Assembly (NCBI GenBank): GCA_900766575.1
Contig: CAAFVW010000161.1
Span: 1 to 12,639 of the forward strand
Origin: Lachnospiraceae bacterium
GTDB lineage: Bacteria; Bacillota; Clostridia; Lachnospirales; Lachnospiraceae
Direction of reading: 5' to 3'
Length of the DNA: 12,639 nucleotides
Made by a program: the position numbers and the translations under genes. Positions 5,607-12,639 of this stretch are shown here, piece by piece; the stretch's first letter is position 1, and the number at the start of each line of letters is the position of its first letter. Below the pieces are notes generated by a model. It was not told the origin of the DNA. It saw only the letters and a program-made list of their open reading frames with translations, and ran no database searches.

Positions 5607-7370
5607 ATGGCAGTGGTAAAACAGGGACAGAACGAAGGGGAAAACGGAACGATACAATTAAACGGAATCAAGGATCTTAAAGGCAGAAAGGGAGCAAATC
5701 TGATTGTAAAGATTCTGGCACTGGTACTGGTGCCGATGATGGTTATCGTTATTTTTGCTTCGCTGGCACTGGATGCAGTGGGAGATGATACGGCAGAACG
5801 TCTGGTGAGGGAAGAACTGGTTGCAACCGAATATGCCATGCAGCTGAATCTGAACAATGCATCGGAAGAGGGATTCCGCTACGAGAACGGAGTACTTTAT
5901 AAAGGAGAGATCAACTTAAGCGATAATCTGGTATTTCTGGAGACTTTTAAGGAAAATACCGGTGTGGATGTTGCTTTGTTCTGGGGAAAAGAACTTGCTG
6001 TATCTGATATCAATGAATCCGGCATCCGGTTGAATGATGCGGTAGCTGATCAGGTGCTGGCGGGAGAAAATTATTACAGTACTTCCGTGAAACTGGGCAG
6101 TGAACGTTATTATGCGTACATGACACCAATCTATGGGGAAGATGGTCAAAATGCGGTCGGTATCCTCGCCGTGGCACTTCCGGTGAAAGATATAGCGGCA
6201 GTTTACAGTGGCGTGGTTTCTTCCAATACGATTTTTCTAGTGGTATTGCTGTTGGTGTTCTGCGTGTCTACCATATTGGTTGTGACATTGATCTCCAAAG
6301 CATTATTAAGGGTGGTATCGAATCTGGATCTGGTAGCTGAAGGCAAACTGGACTTTGCGGTATCCGGTAAACTGATCAACCGTACCGATGAAGTGGGAAA
6401 GATCGCGAGAGCAGTGAACTCCGTAGTGACCGGATTCTCCAGGATCATTACAGATATTCATCATTCCATGAAGGATATGAATGCGTTTACCGGTACTTTT
6501 ACCAGCAATTTTGACAGTATCGGACAGTCGATCTCTTCCGTGAACACGGCGGTGAACGAGATCGCCCAGGGGGCAACTGCGCAGGCTGCGGATACCCAGA
6601 AAGTCAGCGAGAGCATGAACGACATGAGCAATGCCCTGAACCGTACCGCAGACAGCGTAAATGCCCTGAGCAGCAGTGCGGCCAACATGAAGGACAGCAA
6701 TGCAACGGTAGACAGTACCCTGAAGGAGCTGTTAGAGATCAGTTCCCATACGCAGCAATCGGTAGATCAGGTACAGGAGCAGACCAATATTACCAATGAA
6801 TCCGCGCAGGCTATTCAGGCAGCGACCGATATTATTGCGGGGATTGCGAACCAGACGAATCTGCTGTCCTTAAATGCCAGCATTGAGGCAGCCAGAGCCG
6901 GTGAGATGGGCAGAGGCTTTGCAGTAGTAGCGGAGGAGATTCGTGGTCTGGCAGACCAGTCCAAAGAATCTGCGGACAAGATTCGCGGTATCGTGGAGAA
7001 CCTGATCAGCAATTCTAATCAGAGTGTGGAGATCATGAACGGTGTAGTAGGTGAGATCCATCAGCAGAATGAAAAGTTAGGTACGACCCTGAATGTTTTT
7101 GGTACTCTGAATCAGGAGATCCAGAAAGTTGTTGGTGAGATCAATGTGATCTCCCAGGAACTGGATCATATCGAGGCTTACAAGACAGATGTGGCAGACA
7201 AGATCGAGGGCTTAACCGAAATCTCCCAGAACAATGCAGCCAGCACTGAGGAGACGGCAGCTACCATGGATCAGCTGGCTGAGATCGTGGAGGATTGCCG
7301 ACAGGCTACGGCTCAGCTGAACGAGATTGCAGATGCGCTGAATGCAAATGCCAGGAAGTTCCAGATTTGA
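5607..7370 (+). CDS. Methyl-accepting chemotaxis protein (transmembrane chemoreceptor)
   Basis: A membrane chemoreceptor that signals through CheW/CheA to the flagellar motor. The 587 residues begin at ATG 5607, eleven bases after AAAGGAGGT (5588-5595); the longer in-frame start at 5502 falls in the structured leader and has no ribosome site. Order of parts: short cytoplasmic tail (1-31), TM1 (about 32-54), an external single-Cache-type sensor (about 56-205), TM2 (about 208-229), HAMP (about 230-282), a long methyl-accepting coiled coil, and the hairpin tip around 408-450 with NQTNLLSLNASIEAARAGE and GFAVVAEEIRGLADQS. The C-terminus ends in NARKFQI with no CheR-tethering pentapeptide. Its ligand is unknown. 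It follows a pectin operon, but it has its own promoter and sits behind tcdA, so a link to sugar sensing is only a guess. A motile host is implied. Confidence 0.95.
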   Translation: MAVVKQGQNEGENGTIQLNGIKDLKGRKGANLIVKILALVLVPMMVIVIFASLALDAVGDDTAERLVREELVATEYAMQLNLNNASEEGFRYENGVLYKGEINLSDNLVFLETFKENTGVDVALFWGKELAVSDINESGIRLNDAVADQVLAGENYYSTSVKLGSERYYAYMTPIYGEDGQNAVGILAVALPVKDIAAVYSGVVSSNTIFLVVLLLVFCVSTILVVTLISKALLRVVSNLDLVAEGKLDFAVSGKLINRTDEVGKIARAVNSVVTGFSRIITDIHHSMKDMNAFTGTFTSNFDSIGQSISSVNTAVNEIAQGATAQAADTQKVSESMNDMSNALNRTADSVNALSSSAANMKDSNATVDSTLKELLEISSHTQQSVDQVQEQTNITNESAQAIQAATDIIAGIANQTNLLSLNASIEAARAGEMGRGFAVVAEEIRGLADQSKESADKIRGIVENLISNSNQSVEIMNGVVGEIHQQNEKLGTTLNVFGTLNQEIQKVVGEINVISQELDHIEAYKTDVADKIEGLTEISQNNAASTEETAATMDQLAEIVEDCRQATAQLNEIADALNANARKFQI

Positions 7371-7399
7371 TGAATGTTTTTAATAATGCAAAAGCGATG

Positions 7400-7436
7400 G
7401 GGCACTGTTACAGAAAAAATTGTAGCGGTGCCCTTT
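7400..7436 (+). terminator. Terminator-like hairpin after the chemoreceptor gene
   Basis: A 13-bp stem pairs 7400-7412 with 7421-7433, with two G-U pairs and an A-rich 8-base loop. It is followed only by TTT and then CC, so the T-run is weak. It lies 29 bases after the stop codon and probably ends most chemoreceptor transcripts, with possible read-through into the MATE gene. Confidence 0.6.
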
Positions 7437-7490
7437 CCGTGAAATGGATTTCTGAAAAATCAGCAAAAAAGTAATGAGAGGACAAAAATA

Positions 7491-8840
7491 ATGAGTACGA
7501 TAGAGAAACATGACATGACCCGGGGAAAGATATTGCTGCCATTGGTATCTTTTACGATTCCTCTGGTATTGGGTAATCTGTTTCAGCTGACCTACAATGC
7601 AGCGGATTCTGTCATCGTTGGAAAATATGTGGGAGAGCAGGCACTGGCGGCGGTCGGAACTTCCACGCCCATCATGAATATTGCGATTCTGCTGATCAGT
7701 GGGATGTGTATGGGAGCCAGTGTTTTGATGAGCTCCCAGTATGGTGCCAAAGATTATGAGACGTTGTCGAAACAGATCAGTACTACCATGCTGGCAGGAT
7801 GTGGATTCTCGGTTGTATTTTCGCTGGCTATGCTGCTGTTGGCTACGCCGGTACTGCGGCTGATCCGGGTGCCGGAGGCGGCGATTCCGGAGGCAGCAGT
7901 CTATCTTAGAATCATTTTCATGGGCCTGATCTTTACATTTATGTATAATTTTCTGGCGAATACCATGCGGGCTCTGGGTGACAGTAAGACACCGCTGTAT
8001 TTTCTGGTGACCAGTGCCTTTTTAAACATTTTTGGTGACCTGTTTTTTGTCGTGGTACTGCGATGGGGTGTGGCCGGAAGTGCCATTGCCACGGTGTGCA
8101 GTGAGGGACTGTGCTGTCTGTTGTGCGGTATTTATATCCGGAAAAAGATACCGCTGTTGTGTCTTGGAAAAAAGTGGTTTGTGTTTGACAAAAGCCTGCT
8201 TGGCAAGACCGTCAGCTACGGCAGTACCAGTGCCATGCAGCAAGTATGCCTGCAACTGGGCAAACTGATCATACAGTCGGTGGTCAATACCCAGGGGGTA
8301 GCGGTCATGGCAGCATTTACCGCGGTGAATCGTGTGGACGATTTCGCCTATACGCCACAGCAGAATATCGGACATGCCATGACAACTTTCCTGGCACAGA
8401 ATAAAGGAGCCGGTCATAAAGAGCGGATGAAGAAGGGATTCCAGACAGGACTGTTGATTGAAGTTGTCTATTCCATCGGCCTCTTCTGTGTTATCAGGGG
8501 ACTGGCTCCGCAGATTATGGCGCTGTTTGCCGAGGATGGGGATGCGCAGGTGGTATCCTTGGGCATCGGCTATCTGCACCTGATCTCCTGGATGTATTTC
8601 CTTCCGGGACTGACTAACGGAATTCAGGGATTCTTCCGGGGAATCGGTGATCTGAAAGTGACATTGTACAGTACTTTTATGAATATGGTCGGCAGAGTTG
8701 TGGCAGTATTTGTAATGCTTCGTGTGCTGCATATGGATTTCGCCAACCTGGCCTGGGCCAACATGATCGGCTGGATCGTGATGCTTTTGTTCGAAGTACC
8801 GTTGTTGGTAAAATCCATGAGGAACGGTGAATGTGGATAG
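7491..8840 (+). CDS. MATE family efflux transporter
   Basis: A polytopic inner-membrane exporter of the multidrug and toxic compound extrusion family, using a Na+ or H+ gradient. The 449 residues are the normal length for twelve membrane helices in two MatE halves. The N-terminal helix region contains the family-typical PLVLGNLFQLTYNAADSVIV (about 22-41) and GKYVGEQALAAVG. The second half carries QNIGHAMTTFLAQNKGAG and FFRGIGDLK. AGAGGA at 7477-7482 lies eight bases before the ATG. The next gene, sfsA, starts 55 bases downstream with no hairpin between, so the two are probably co-transcribed. No promoter was clear in the 57 bases between the preceding hairpin and the start. The substrate cannot be predicted; drug, flavin or metabolite export are all possible. 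Confidence 0.93.
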   Translation: MSTIEKHDMTRGKILLPLVSFTIPLVLGNLFQLTYNAADSVIVGKYVGEQALAAVGTSTPIMNIAILLISGMCMGASVLMSSQYGAKDYETLSKQISTTMLAGCGFSVVFSLAMLLLATPVLRLIRVPEAAIPEAAVYLRIIFMGLIFTFMYNFLANTMRALGDSKTPLYFLVTSAFLNIFGDLFFVVVLRWGVAGSAIATVCSEGLCCLLCGIYIRKKIPLLCLGKKWFVFDKSLLGKTVSYGSTSAMQQVCLQLGKLIIQSVVNTQGVAVMAAFTAVNRVDDFAYTPQQNIGHAMTTFLAQNKGAGHKERMKKGFQTGLLIEVVYSIGLFCVIRGLAPQIMALFAEDGDAQVVSLGIGYLHLISWMYFLPGLTNGIQGFFRGIGDLKVTLYSTFMNMVGRVVAVFVMLRVLHMDFANLAWANMIGWIVMLLFEVPLLVKSMRNGECG

Positions 8841-8895
8841 GAATGTAGACGTCGCAGAGAGGAAGAAAACAGAGTAAGGTCGGGGTAAGATTGGT

Positions 8896-9639
8896 ATGAG
8901 GTATGGAAAAATCGTTGAAGGAAAGTTCATTGACAGGCCGAACCGGTTTATTGCACATGTGGAGATTGCAGGGAAGATCGAGACGGTACATGTGAAGAAT
9001 ACCGGAAGATGCAGGGAATTGTTGCTTGCCCAGGCGGCGGTACGATTGGAAGAATCAGACAATCCGGAGAGGAAGACCAGGTACGATCTTGTGGCAGTCT
9101 ATAAGGACAAGATTGGCTGGATCAATATAGACAGTCAGGCCCCGAATAAGGTTGTGAAGGAATGGCTGGAAACTCAGGATTATGATTTGATCCGGCCGGA
9201 GTATACTTATGGGAATTCCCGTATTGATTTCTATATGGAAAAAGGGGAACAGAAAATACTTATGGAAGTGAAAGGCTGTACCCTGGAGATGGACGGGATT
9301 GGTTATTTTCCCGATGCGCCTACCGAACGGGGTGTGAAACATCTGCGGGAACTGGCGCAGGCGAAGAAGGCCGGATATGAATGCATGGTTGCCTTTGTGA
9401 TCCAGATGGAAGGAGTGACAGAGGTACGGCCTTATGTGGCGATGCAGCCGGAATTCGGCGAGGCCTGGGCGGAAGCAGAGGCTGCCGGTGTGAAGGTGCT
9501 GTTCCTACCCTGCAAAGTAGGGAGAGACTGGCTGGAAATAAAACGGTTGTCACCGGAATGTCCGACTGTTACAGGGAAATTTTCAGGAAAGAAAAAGTTT
9601 TTCAGGAACCGTTGTACAGATATCAAAAAAATGGTATGA
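8896..9639 (+). CDS. sfsA: SfsA family protein (DNA/sugar fermentation stimulation protein homolog)
   Basis: SfsA proteins combine an N-terminal OB-fold with a PD-(D/E)XK nuclease-like domain. They were named for stimulating maltose fermentation in E. coli, but their biochemical role is unresolved. The 247 residues show NTGRCRELL (about 35-43) in the OB part. The nuclease-type residues follow: D111 in SRIDF, then E124 and K126 in MEVKGCTLE, then FPDAPTERGVKHLREL (about 137-152). The last 22 or so residues (from about TGKFSGKKK) form a Lys/Arg-rich tail beyond the usual end of the family. That tail overlaps the trpS promoter and may be a local extension. GGGGT at 8882-8886 is a modest ribosome site nine bases before the ATG. 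The gene follows the MATE exporter, and the TGA overlaps the -10 of trpS. Confidence 0.92.
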   Translation: MRYGKIVEGKFIDRPNRFIAHVEIAGKIETVHVKNTGRCRELLLAQAAVRLEESDNPERKTRYDLVAVYKDKIGWINIDSQAPNKVVKEWLETQDYDLIRPEYTYGNSRIDFYMEKGEQKILMEVKGCTLEMDGIGYFPDAPTERGVKHLRELAQAKKAGYECMVAFVIQMEGVTEVRPYVAMQPEFGEAWAEAEAAGVKVLFLPCKVGRDWLEIKRLSPECPTVTGKFSGKKKFFRNRCTDIKKMV

Positions 9640-9640
9640 T
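9612..9640 (+). promoter_or_regulatory. Extended -10 promoter for trpS
   Basis: TATGAT (9635-9640) is preceded by TGG, giving an extended -10, and TTGTAC (9612-9617) stands 17 bases upstream as a weak -35. It lies within the last codons of sfsA. Transcription would start near 9647, leaving a leader of only about 42 bases, too short for a T-box. Confidence 0.5.
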
Positions 9641-9688
9641 AATCTCAATGATGCTTAGTCGGGCAAACGGCGGATTGAGAGGAATAAC

Positions 9689-10774
9689 ATGGACAAGATT
9701 ATTTTAACAGGTGACAGACCTACCGGAAGATTACATGTGGGACATTATGCAGGTTCCCTGAGAAGACGTGTGGAGCTGCAGAACTCCGGTGAATATAAGA
9801 AGACATTTATCATGATTGCAGATGCACAGGCATTGACGGATAATATCGAGAATCCCGAGAAGGTGCGTCAGAACATTATCGAAGTGGCACTGGATTATAT
9901 GTCCTGCGGACTGGATCCCAGTAAGTCTACGATCTTCATTCAGTCGCAGATCTCAGAACTGTGTGAATTGACCTTTTATTATATGGACCTGGTGACGGTA
10001 GCGAGATTACAGAGGAACCCCACTGTTAAAAGTGAGATTCAGATGCGTAACTTCGAAGCCAGCATTCCTGTGGGATTTTTCACTTATCCTATCAGCCAGG
10101 CTTCCGATATTACCGCTTTCAAGGCAACTACCGTTCCTGTAGGCGGTGACCAGCTCCCCATGATCGAGCAGACCAGAGAGATCGTACACAAATTCAATAC
10201 CGTATATGCACCGGTACTGGTAGAGCCGAAGGCACTACTGCCTGAGAACGAAGCCTGTCAGCGACTGCCCGGCATCGATGGCAAAGCGAAGATGAGCAAA
10301 TCCTTAGGCAACTGCATCTATCTGGCAGATACCGCAGAAGAGGTACGCACTAAGATCATGAGCATGTATACCGATCCTGAGCATCTGTTGGTCAGCGATC
10401 CCGGACATCTGGAAGGCAACACGGTATTCACTTATCTGGATGCTTTCTGCCAGCCGGAACACTTCGAGAGATACCTGCCGGATTATGCAGACCTGGACGA
10501 GCTGAAAGCACATTATACCAGAGGCGGATTGGGTGACGTGAAAGTGAAGAAGTTCCTGAATAATGTGATGCAGGAGACTCTGGAGCCGATTCGTAACCGC
10601 AGAAAGGAACTGGAGAAGGATATCCCCGCGGTATACGAGATCCTGAAGAAGGGCAGCGACGAAGCCCGTGAAGTGGCAGCACAGACCTTGTCAGAGGTAA
10701 AGAGTGCAATGCGTATCAACTATTTTGATGATGCGGAGTTGATCCGTATGCAGAGTGAGAAGTACGAAGGTTAA
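9689..10774 (+). CDS. trpS: Tryptophanyl-tRNA synthetase
   Basis: A class Ic aminoacyl-tRNA synthetase that charges tRNA-Trp in the cytoplasm. The 361 residues start with TGDRPTGRLHVGHYAGSL (7-24), containing the class I HIGH motif as HVGH (16-19). Other visible motifs are PISQASDITAFKA and VPVGGDQLPMIEQTREI for tryptophan and ATP binding, and KMSKS at 201-205. The TGDRPTG form is the variant common in Clostridia, unlike the QPSG form of E. coli and Bacillus. GAGAGGA at 9677-9683 lies five bases before the ATG. The gene appears to be driven by its own extended -10 promoter and ends in the bidirectional terminator at 10816-10865. It is most likely essential, although a second trpS elsewhere cannot be excluded. 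Confidence 0.96.
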   Translation: MDKIILTGDRPTGRLHVGHYAGSLRRRVELQNSGEYKKTFIMIADAQALTDNIENPEKVRQNIIEVALDYMSCGLDPSKSTIFIQSQISELCELTFYYMDLVTVARLQRNPTVKSEIQMRNFEASIPVGFFTYPISQASDITAFKATTVPVGGDQLPMIEQTREIVHKFNTVYAPVLVEPKALLPENEACQRLPGIDGKAKMSKSLGNCIYLADTAEEVRTKIMSMYTDPEHLLVSDPGHLEGNTVFTYLDAFCQPEHFERYLPDYADLDELKAHYTRGGLGDVKVKKFLNNVMQETLEPIRNRRKELEKDIPAVYEILKKGSDEAREVAAQTLSEVKSAMRINYFDDAELIRMQSEKYEG

Positions 10775-10815
10775 TAGAAAAATATCATTCGAAAAGATAA
10801 TAGCGTAAGGCCAAC

Positions 10816-10865
10816 AAAAAGGACGCTTTCCGGAGGTACATTGGAGTACCCGGAAGCGTCCTTTT
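10816..10865. terminator. Bidirectional terminator between converging trpS and the membrane protein gene
   Basis: AAAAAGGACGCTTTCCGG (10816-10833) is complementary to CCGGAAGCGTCC plus TTTT (10850-10865), with one bulged T. An inner helix GGTAC/GTACC extends the stem. The A-run on the left and T-run on the right let it work on both strands. It ends one base before the minus-strand stop codon and 41 bases after the trpS stop. Confidence 0.9.
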
Positions 10866-10866
10866 G

Positions 10867-12336
10867 TCAGTTGTTGTAATTGACATAAACGGAATTTTTC
10901 CGAAAGTAAAGAGCGACCTTTTGGCTGGTGGGATCCTCGGGATCTCCGGGAAGATCACCGGTATAGATCATCGCAGGCTGATGTACGAACGGTGTCAGTA
11001 CTACATCCATAACATCAGGATTATTTAAGAGAAGCAGCCGTTCTTCATATTCCGCAGCGTAGGCAGCAGCTTCGCCGTTTGTCAGCATCCGGATCGCTTT
11101 TGCGGCAGAGGTCTCCTGCCACAGTCCGGTGAAAAGGATGCCAGCCAACAGAATTGCCATGGCGGCATAACGGGCAATTTTCAACTTGCCAAAGACCGTC
11201 TTTTTCTTCGAAGTATTCTGTCTCATTTGCAATTTCAGGATGACAAAGCCAATCCAGTAGAAAAGTACTGCAAAGCTAATTAAAAGAAAGCTATAGTACA
11301 CGATGGCTACCGCCCGTCCCGGACCCGTGGAGTTCATGGTATAGAACAGGGGACAGGACATGGAGCAGAACAGGCCATAGGAATATCCGGTAAACAGGAT
11401 AGGGTGGGAAAAGTATTTGGAAAGGTCATCATTTTTTCTTCGCAAAATATGCAGAAAAACAGGAAGTAATAAAACGGAGGCCAGAAACCACCACAGCCCG
11501 GTCCAGGCAAAGGTGTAACGTACTCCCTGCAACAGTGACTTTGCGATGGCTTTCCAGGCGGGGATCTTCCACATACCATCCTGGCGTACATGATTGCCTG
11601 GGGCCATGGCACTGACAGTAAACGCTGACAGAAGAGCAACGGTTGTGATTCCGCAGATCAGAGCTTTTTTGTCTTTTTTTAACAACAACAGAAAAGTAGC
11701 GGTTGCCAGCAATAGCATACAGGGAAGCAGAGACACATAGTTACCACCACCCAGAAAGACTGCAAAAAGCAGGAGAGGAAGTAACAGAAGTCTTTTCCCG
11801 TTACAGAGGTAGTAAAGCAATGTGCCGAGGAAGAACAGCGTCACAGCGAAGAAACCGGTGTAGTACATGGAGCCGTTATACCAGTAGAAACTGTCACTCT
11901 GAAAGACCACGGTCTGTATACACAGAAAGGACAGGACGGAGGATATAGTAATCCATTCTCCCGTTGTCCCCGGAAGAAAACGGCAAATCAAAGGACGCAG
12001 AAGGTAAAAAATACTGCCGCATAATAATAGCAGGATCACAAAGGTCACCAGATGATAGGCAGTGTTGGAAAATGCGTTGGGGGCAAGGTACATCAGAAAC
12101 AGCGCCGAATAGGTTCCCTGCCAGTTCTGGTAAGTATCGGCTACACCGTTACAGGCAGCGGCAAATGCTTCCGCCAGGTTTCCTGTCTGCTGCCAGGCAA
12201 GATGCGTTTCCACGCCGTAATAGTAATCGTCTCCGGTGGGATAATTGTAGCGCCCCAGCCAGATCAGAGGGATCAGGCTGAGAAGCAGCAATAGAAAGGC
12301 GAGATAAGGGATAAAACTGCGGATTTTATTTTTCAT
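10867..12336 (-). CDS. Polytopic membrane protein, DUF6056-like, possible GT-C type glycosyltransferase
   Basis: A 489-residue integral membrane protein with about eleven or twelve hydrophobic segments (first about 8-27, last about 388-406) and a soluble C-terminal tail of about 80 residues. The first external loop carries YPTGDDYYYG (32-41), with D36 and D37, followed by a W-rich stretch (QNWQGTYSALFL). An acidic pair in the first loop, many helices and an external tail resemble the DUF6056/GtrII-like membrane families and the general GT-C layout. On that basis, transfer of a lipid-linked sugar to a surface polymer is a reasonable but unproven guess. The ATG (complement of 12334-12336) has an AGGAG (complement of 12349-12353) about 12 bases upstream, a rather long spacing. 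It is transcribed alone, apparently from the repeat-borne promoters upstream, and ends at the shared terminator. No glycosyltransferase neighbours are visible in the window. Confidence 0.88.
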   Translation of the reverse strand: MKNKIRSFIPYLAFLLLLLSLIPLIWLGRYNYPTGDDYYYGVETHLAWQQTGNLAEAFAAACNGVADTYQNWQGTYSALFLMYLAPNAFSNTAYHLVTFVILLLLCGSIFYLLRPLICRFLPGTTGEWITISSVLSFLCIQTVVFQSDSFYWYNGSMYYTGFFAVTLFFLGTLLYYLCNGKRLLLLPLLLFAVFLGGGNYVSLLPCMLLLATATFLLLLKKDKKALICGITTVALLSAFTVSAMAPGNHVRQDGMWKIPAWKAIAKSLLQGVRYTFAWTGLWWFLASVLLLPVFLHILRRKNDDLSKYFSHPILFTGYSYGLFCSMSCPLFYTMNSTGPGRAVAIVYYSFLLISFAVLFYWIGFVILKLQMRQNTSKKKTVFGKLKIARYAAMAILLAGILFTGLWQETSAAKAIRMLTNGEAAAYAAEYEERLLLLNNPDVMDVVLTPFVHQPAMIYTGDLPGDPEDPTSQKVALYFRKNSVYVNYNN

Positions 12337-12398
12337 ATAGGATCATAACTCCTGAAATTATATTCTTTCATTTGATTTTCGGATCAGTATTTATCATC

Positions 12399-12427
12399 AG
12401 TATAACATACCTGAAAAGACAGGAAAA
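12399..12427 (-). promoter_or_regulatory. Minus-strand extended -10 promoter in repeat copy 1 (membrane protein gene)
   Basis: Read on the minus strand, TGTTATACT (complement of 12399-12407) is an extended -10. TTTTCC lies 17 bases upstream (complement of 12422-12427) as a poor -35. The start would be near 12392, giving a leader of about 55 bases before the membrane protein ATG. The same TATGTTATACT string occurs in the candidate tcdA promoter at 4521-4531. Confidence 0.5.
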
Positions 12428-12432
12428 GAGAC

Positions 12433-12461
12433 TTGTTTTGCAAATATAGGAAGTATATAAT
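12433..12461 (+). promoter_or_regulatory. Plus-strand promoter in repeat copy 1
   Basis: TATAAT (12456-12461, a perfect -10) is 17 bases from TTGTTT (12433-12438, a partial -35). It points to the right, away from the membrane protein gene, towards whatever lies beyond the window. Confidence 0.45.
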
Positions 12462-12467
12462 CAGATC

Positions 12468-12496
12468 AGTATAACATACCTGAAAAGACAGGAAAA
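12468..12496 (-). promoter_or_regulatory. Minus-strand extended -10 promoter in repeat copy 2
   Basis: This is the second exact copy of the TGTTATACT element, 69 bases upstream of the first. It would give a longer leader for the membrane protein message that runs through copy 1. Confidence 0.45.
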
Positions 12497-12501
12497 GAGA
12501 C

Positions 12502-12530
12502 TTGTTTTGCAAATATAGGAAGTATATAAT
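12502..12530 (+). promoter_or_regulatory. Plus-strand promoter in repeat copy 2
   Basis: Second exact copy of the TTGTTT-17-TATAAT element. Transcription would start near 12537 and run off the right edge. Its target gene is not visible. Confidence 0.45.
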
Positions 12531-12639
12531 CAGCTTAAAGATTACAAAGGAGCATTCCTGTTAAGTAACAAATGACGGGTTTGCAAAAAAAGAGTGTCCC
12601 ACTTAGAATAATGATTGTTAACTTGCCGGTTAATAAAAA

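Larger units (their letters stand above)
12396..12533. repeat. Exact tandem duplication, two copies of 69 bp
   Basis: Copy one covers 12396-12464 and copy two 12465-12533, identical at every base. Each unit begins ATCAGTATAACATACC and ends AGTATATAATCAG. A third partial ATCAGTAT lies at 12383-12390. The perfect identity suggests a recent event (slippage or unequal exchange at ATCAG microhomology) or an assembly duplication. Each copy carries a promoter on each strand. Confidence 0.97.
12337..12639. other. Gene-free upstream region with tandem repeat and divergent promoters
   Basis: These 303 bases at the right edge are AT-rich and contain no convincing complete gene. They hold the ribosome site of the minus-strand membrane protein, a two-copy 69-bp repeat with promoters on both strands, and about 106 bases of unexplained sequence at the end. 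In that last part an ATG at 12572 opens a frame that runs to the edge (MTGLQKKSVPLRIMIVNLPV...). The nearest AAAGGAG (12545-12551) is 20 bases upstream, too far for a normal start, so it is not called as a gene. The complementary strand also has two frames open from the edge down to about 12536-12545. Confidence 0.6.

Noticed and set aside
5294..5680. 128-codon plus-strand frame spanning the tcdA end and the chemoreceptor leader
   Set aside because: It overlaps two supported genes in another frame and has no ribosome site or recognisable features.
8022..9062. 346-codon open frame on the minus strand opposite the MATE gene and the start of sfsA
   Set aside because: It has composition typical of an antisense shadow (rich in His, Gln, Ser), lacks a ribosome site, and spans two well-supported plus-strand genes.
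12319..12339. Six-codon upstream frame (ATG at the complement of 12339-12345 region) overlapping the membrane protein start
   Set aside because: Its ATG is only about two bases from the AGGAGTT, too close for initiation, and such short overlaps occur by chance.
12396..12533. CRISPR array
   Set aside because: There are two directly abutting 69-bp copies with no spacers, which is a simple tandem duplication.

Overview
The window looks like a chromosomal segment of an anaerobic Firmicute of the class Clostridia, most likely a Lachnospiraceae-type gut bacterium. This rests on strong AGGAGG-type ribosome binding sites, SigA-like promoters, the gene repertoire (UxaA with a signal-less GH28, MATE, SfsA, a TGDRPTG-type TrpRS, a DUF6056-like membrane protein) and protein wording familiar from that family. 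The species cannot be named from the sequence alone. No tRNA, rRNA, CRISPR array or recognisable transposase was found.

Region 1 (1-4623, + strand) is a pectin/galacturonate catabolic operon: altronate dehydratase (uxaA), a 159-residue hypothetical that resembles a shrunken GH105 hydrolase, a cytoplasmic GH28 polygalacturonase with an N-terminal beta-sandwich, and a TIM-barrel sugar isomerase/epimerase of unknown substrate. The likely scheme is that imported oligogalacturonides are trimmed inside the cell by GH28 and that UxaA converts altronate to 2-keto-3-deoxygluconate; the isomerase would act on a related sugar acid. A hairpin with a T-run directly after uxaA may lower expression of the three downstream genes, and a clear intrinsic terminator ends the operon.

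Region 2 (4504-7433, + strand) holds tcdA (t6A37 dehydratase of tRNA) and a full-length methyl-accepting chemotaxis protein. Each has its own candidate promoter. The tcdA promoter overlaps a perfect inverted repeat and lies upstream of the operon terminator. The chemoreceptor has a leader of about 125 nt that can fold into a nested structure.

Region 3 (7491-10774, + strand) holds a MATE exporter, sfsA and trpS; trpS has an extended -10 promoter inside the end of sfsA.

Region 4 (10816-12639) begins with a bidirectional terminator between the converging trpS and a minus-strand polytopic membrane protein (DUF6056-like, possibly a GT-C type transferase). Upstream of that gene is a 303-base gene-free stretch containing an exact two-copy 69-bp tandem repeat. 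Each copy carries a minus-strand extended -10 promoter and a plus-strand TATAAT promoter, so the repeat doubles a divergent promoter. The most unusual observations are this repeat, the GH105-like remnant protein, the chemoreceptor leader and the palindrome/terminator arrangement before tcdA. No complete new system is evident.
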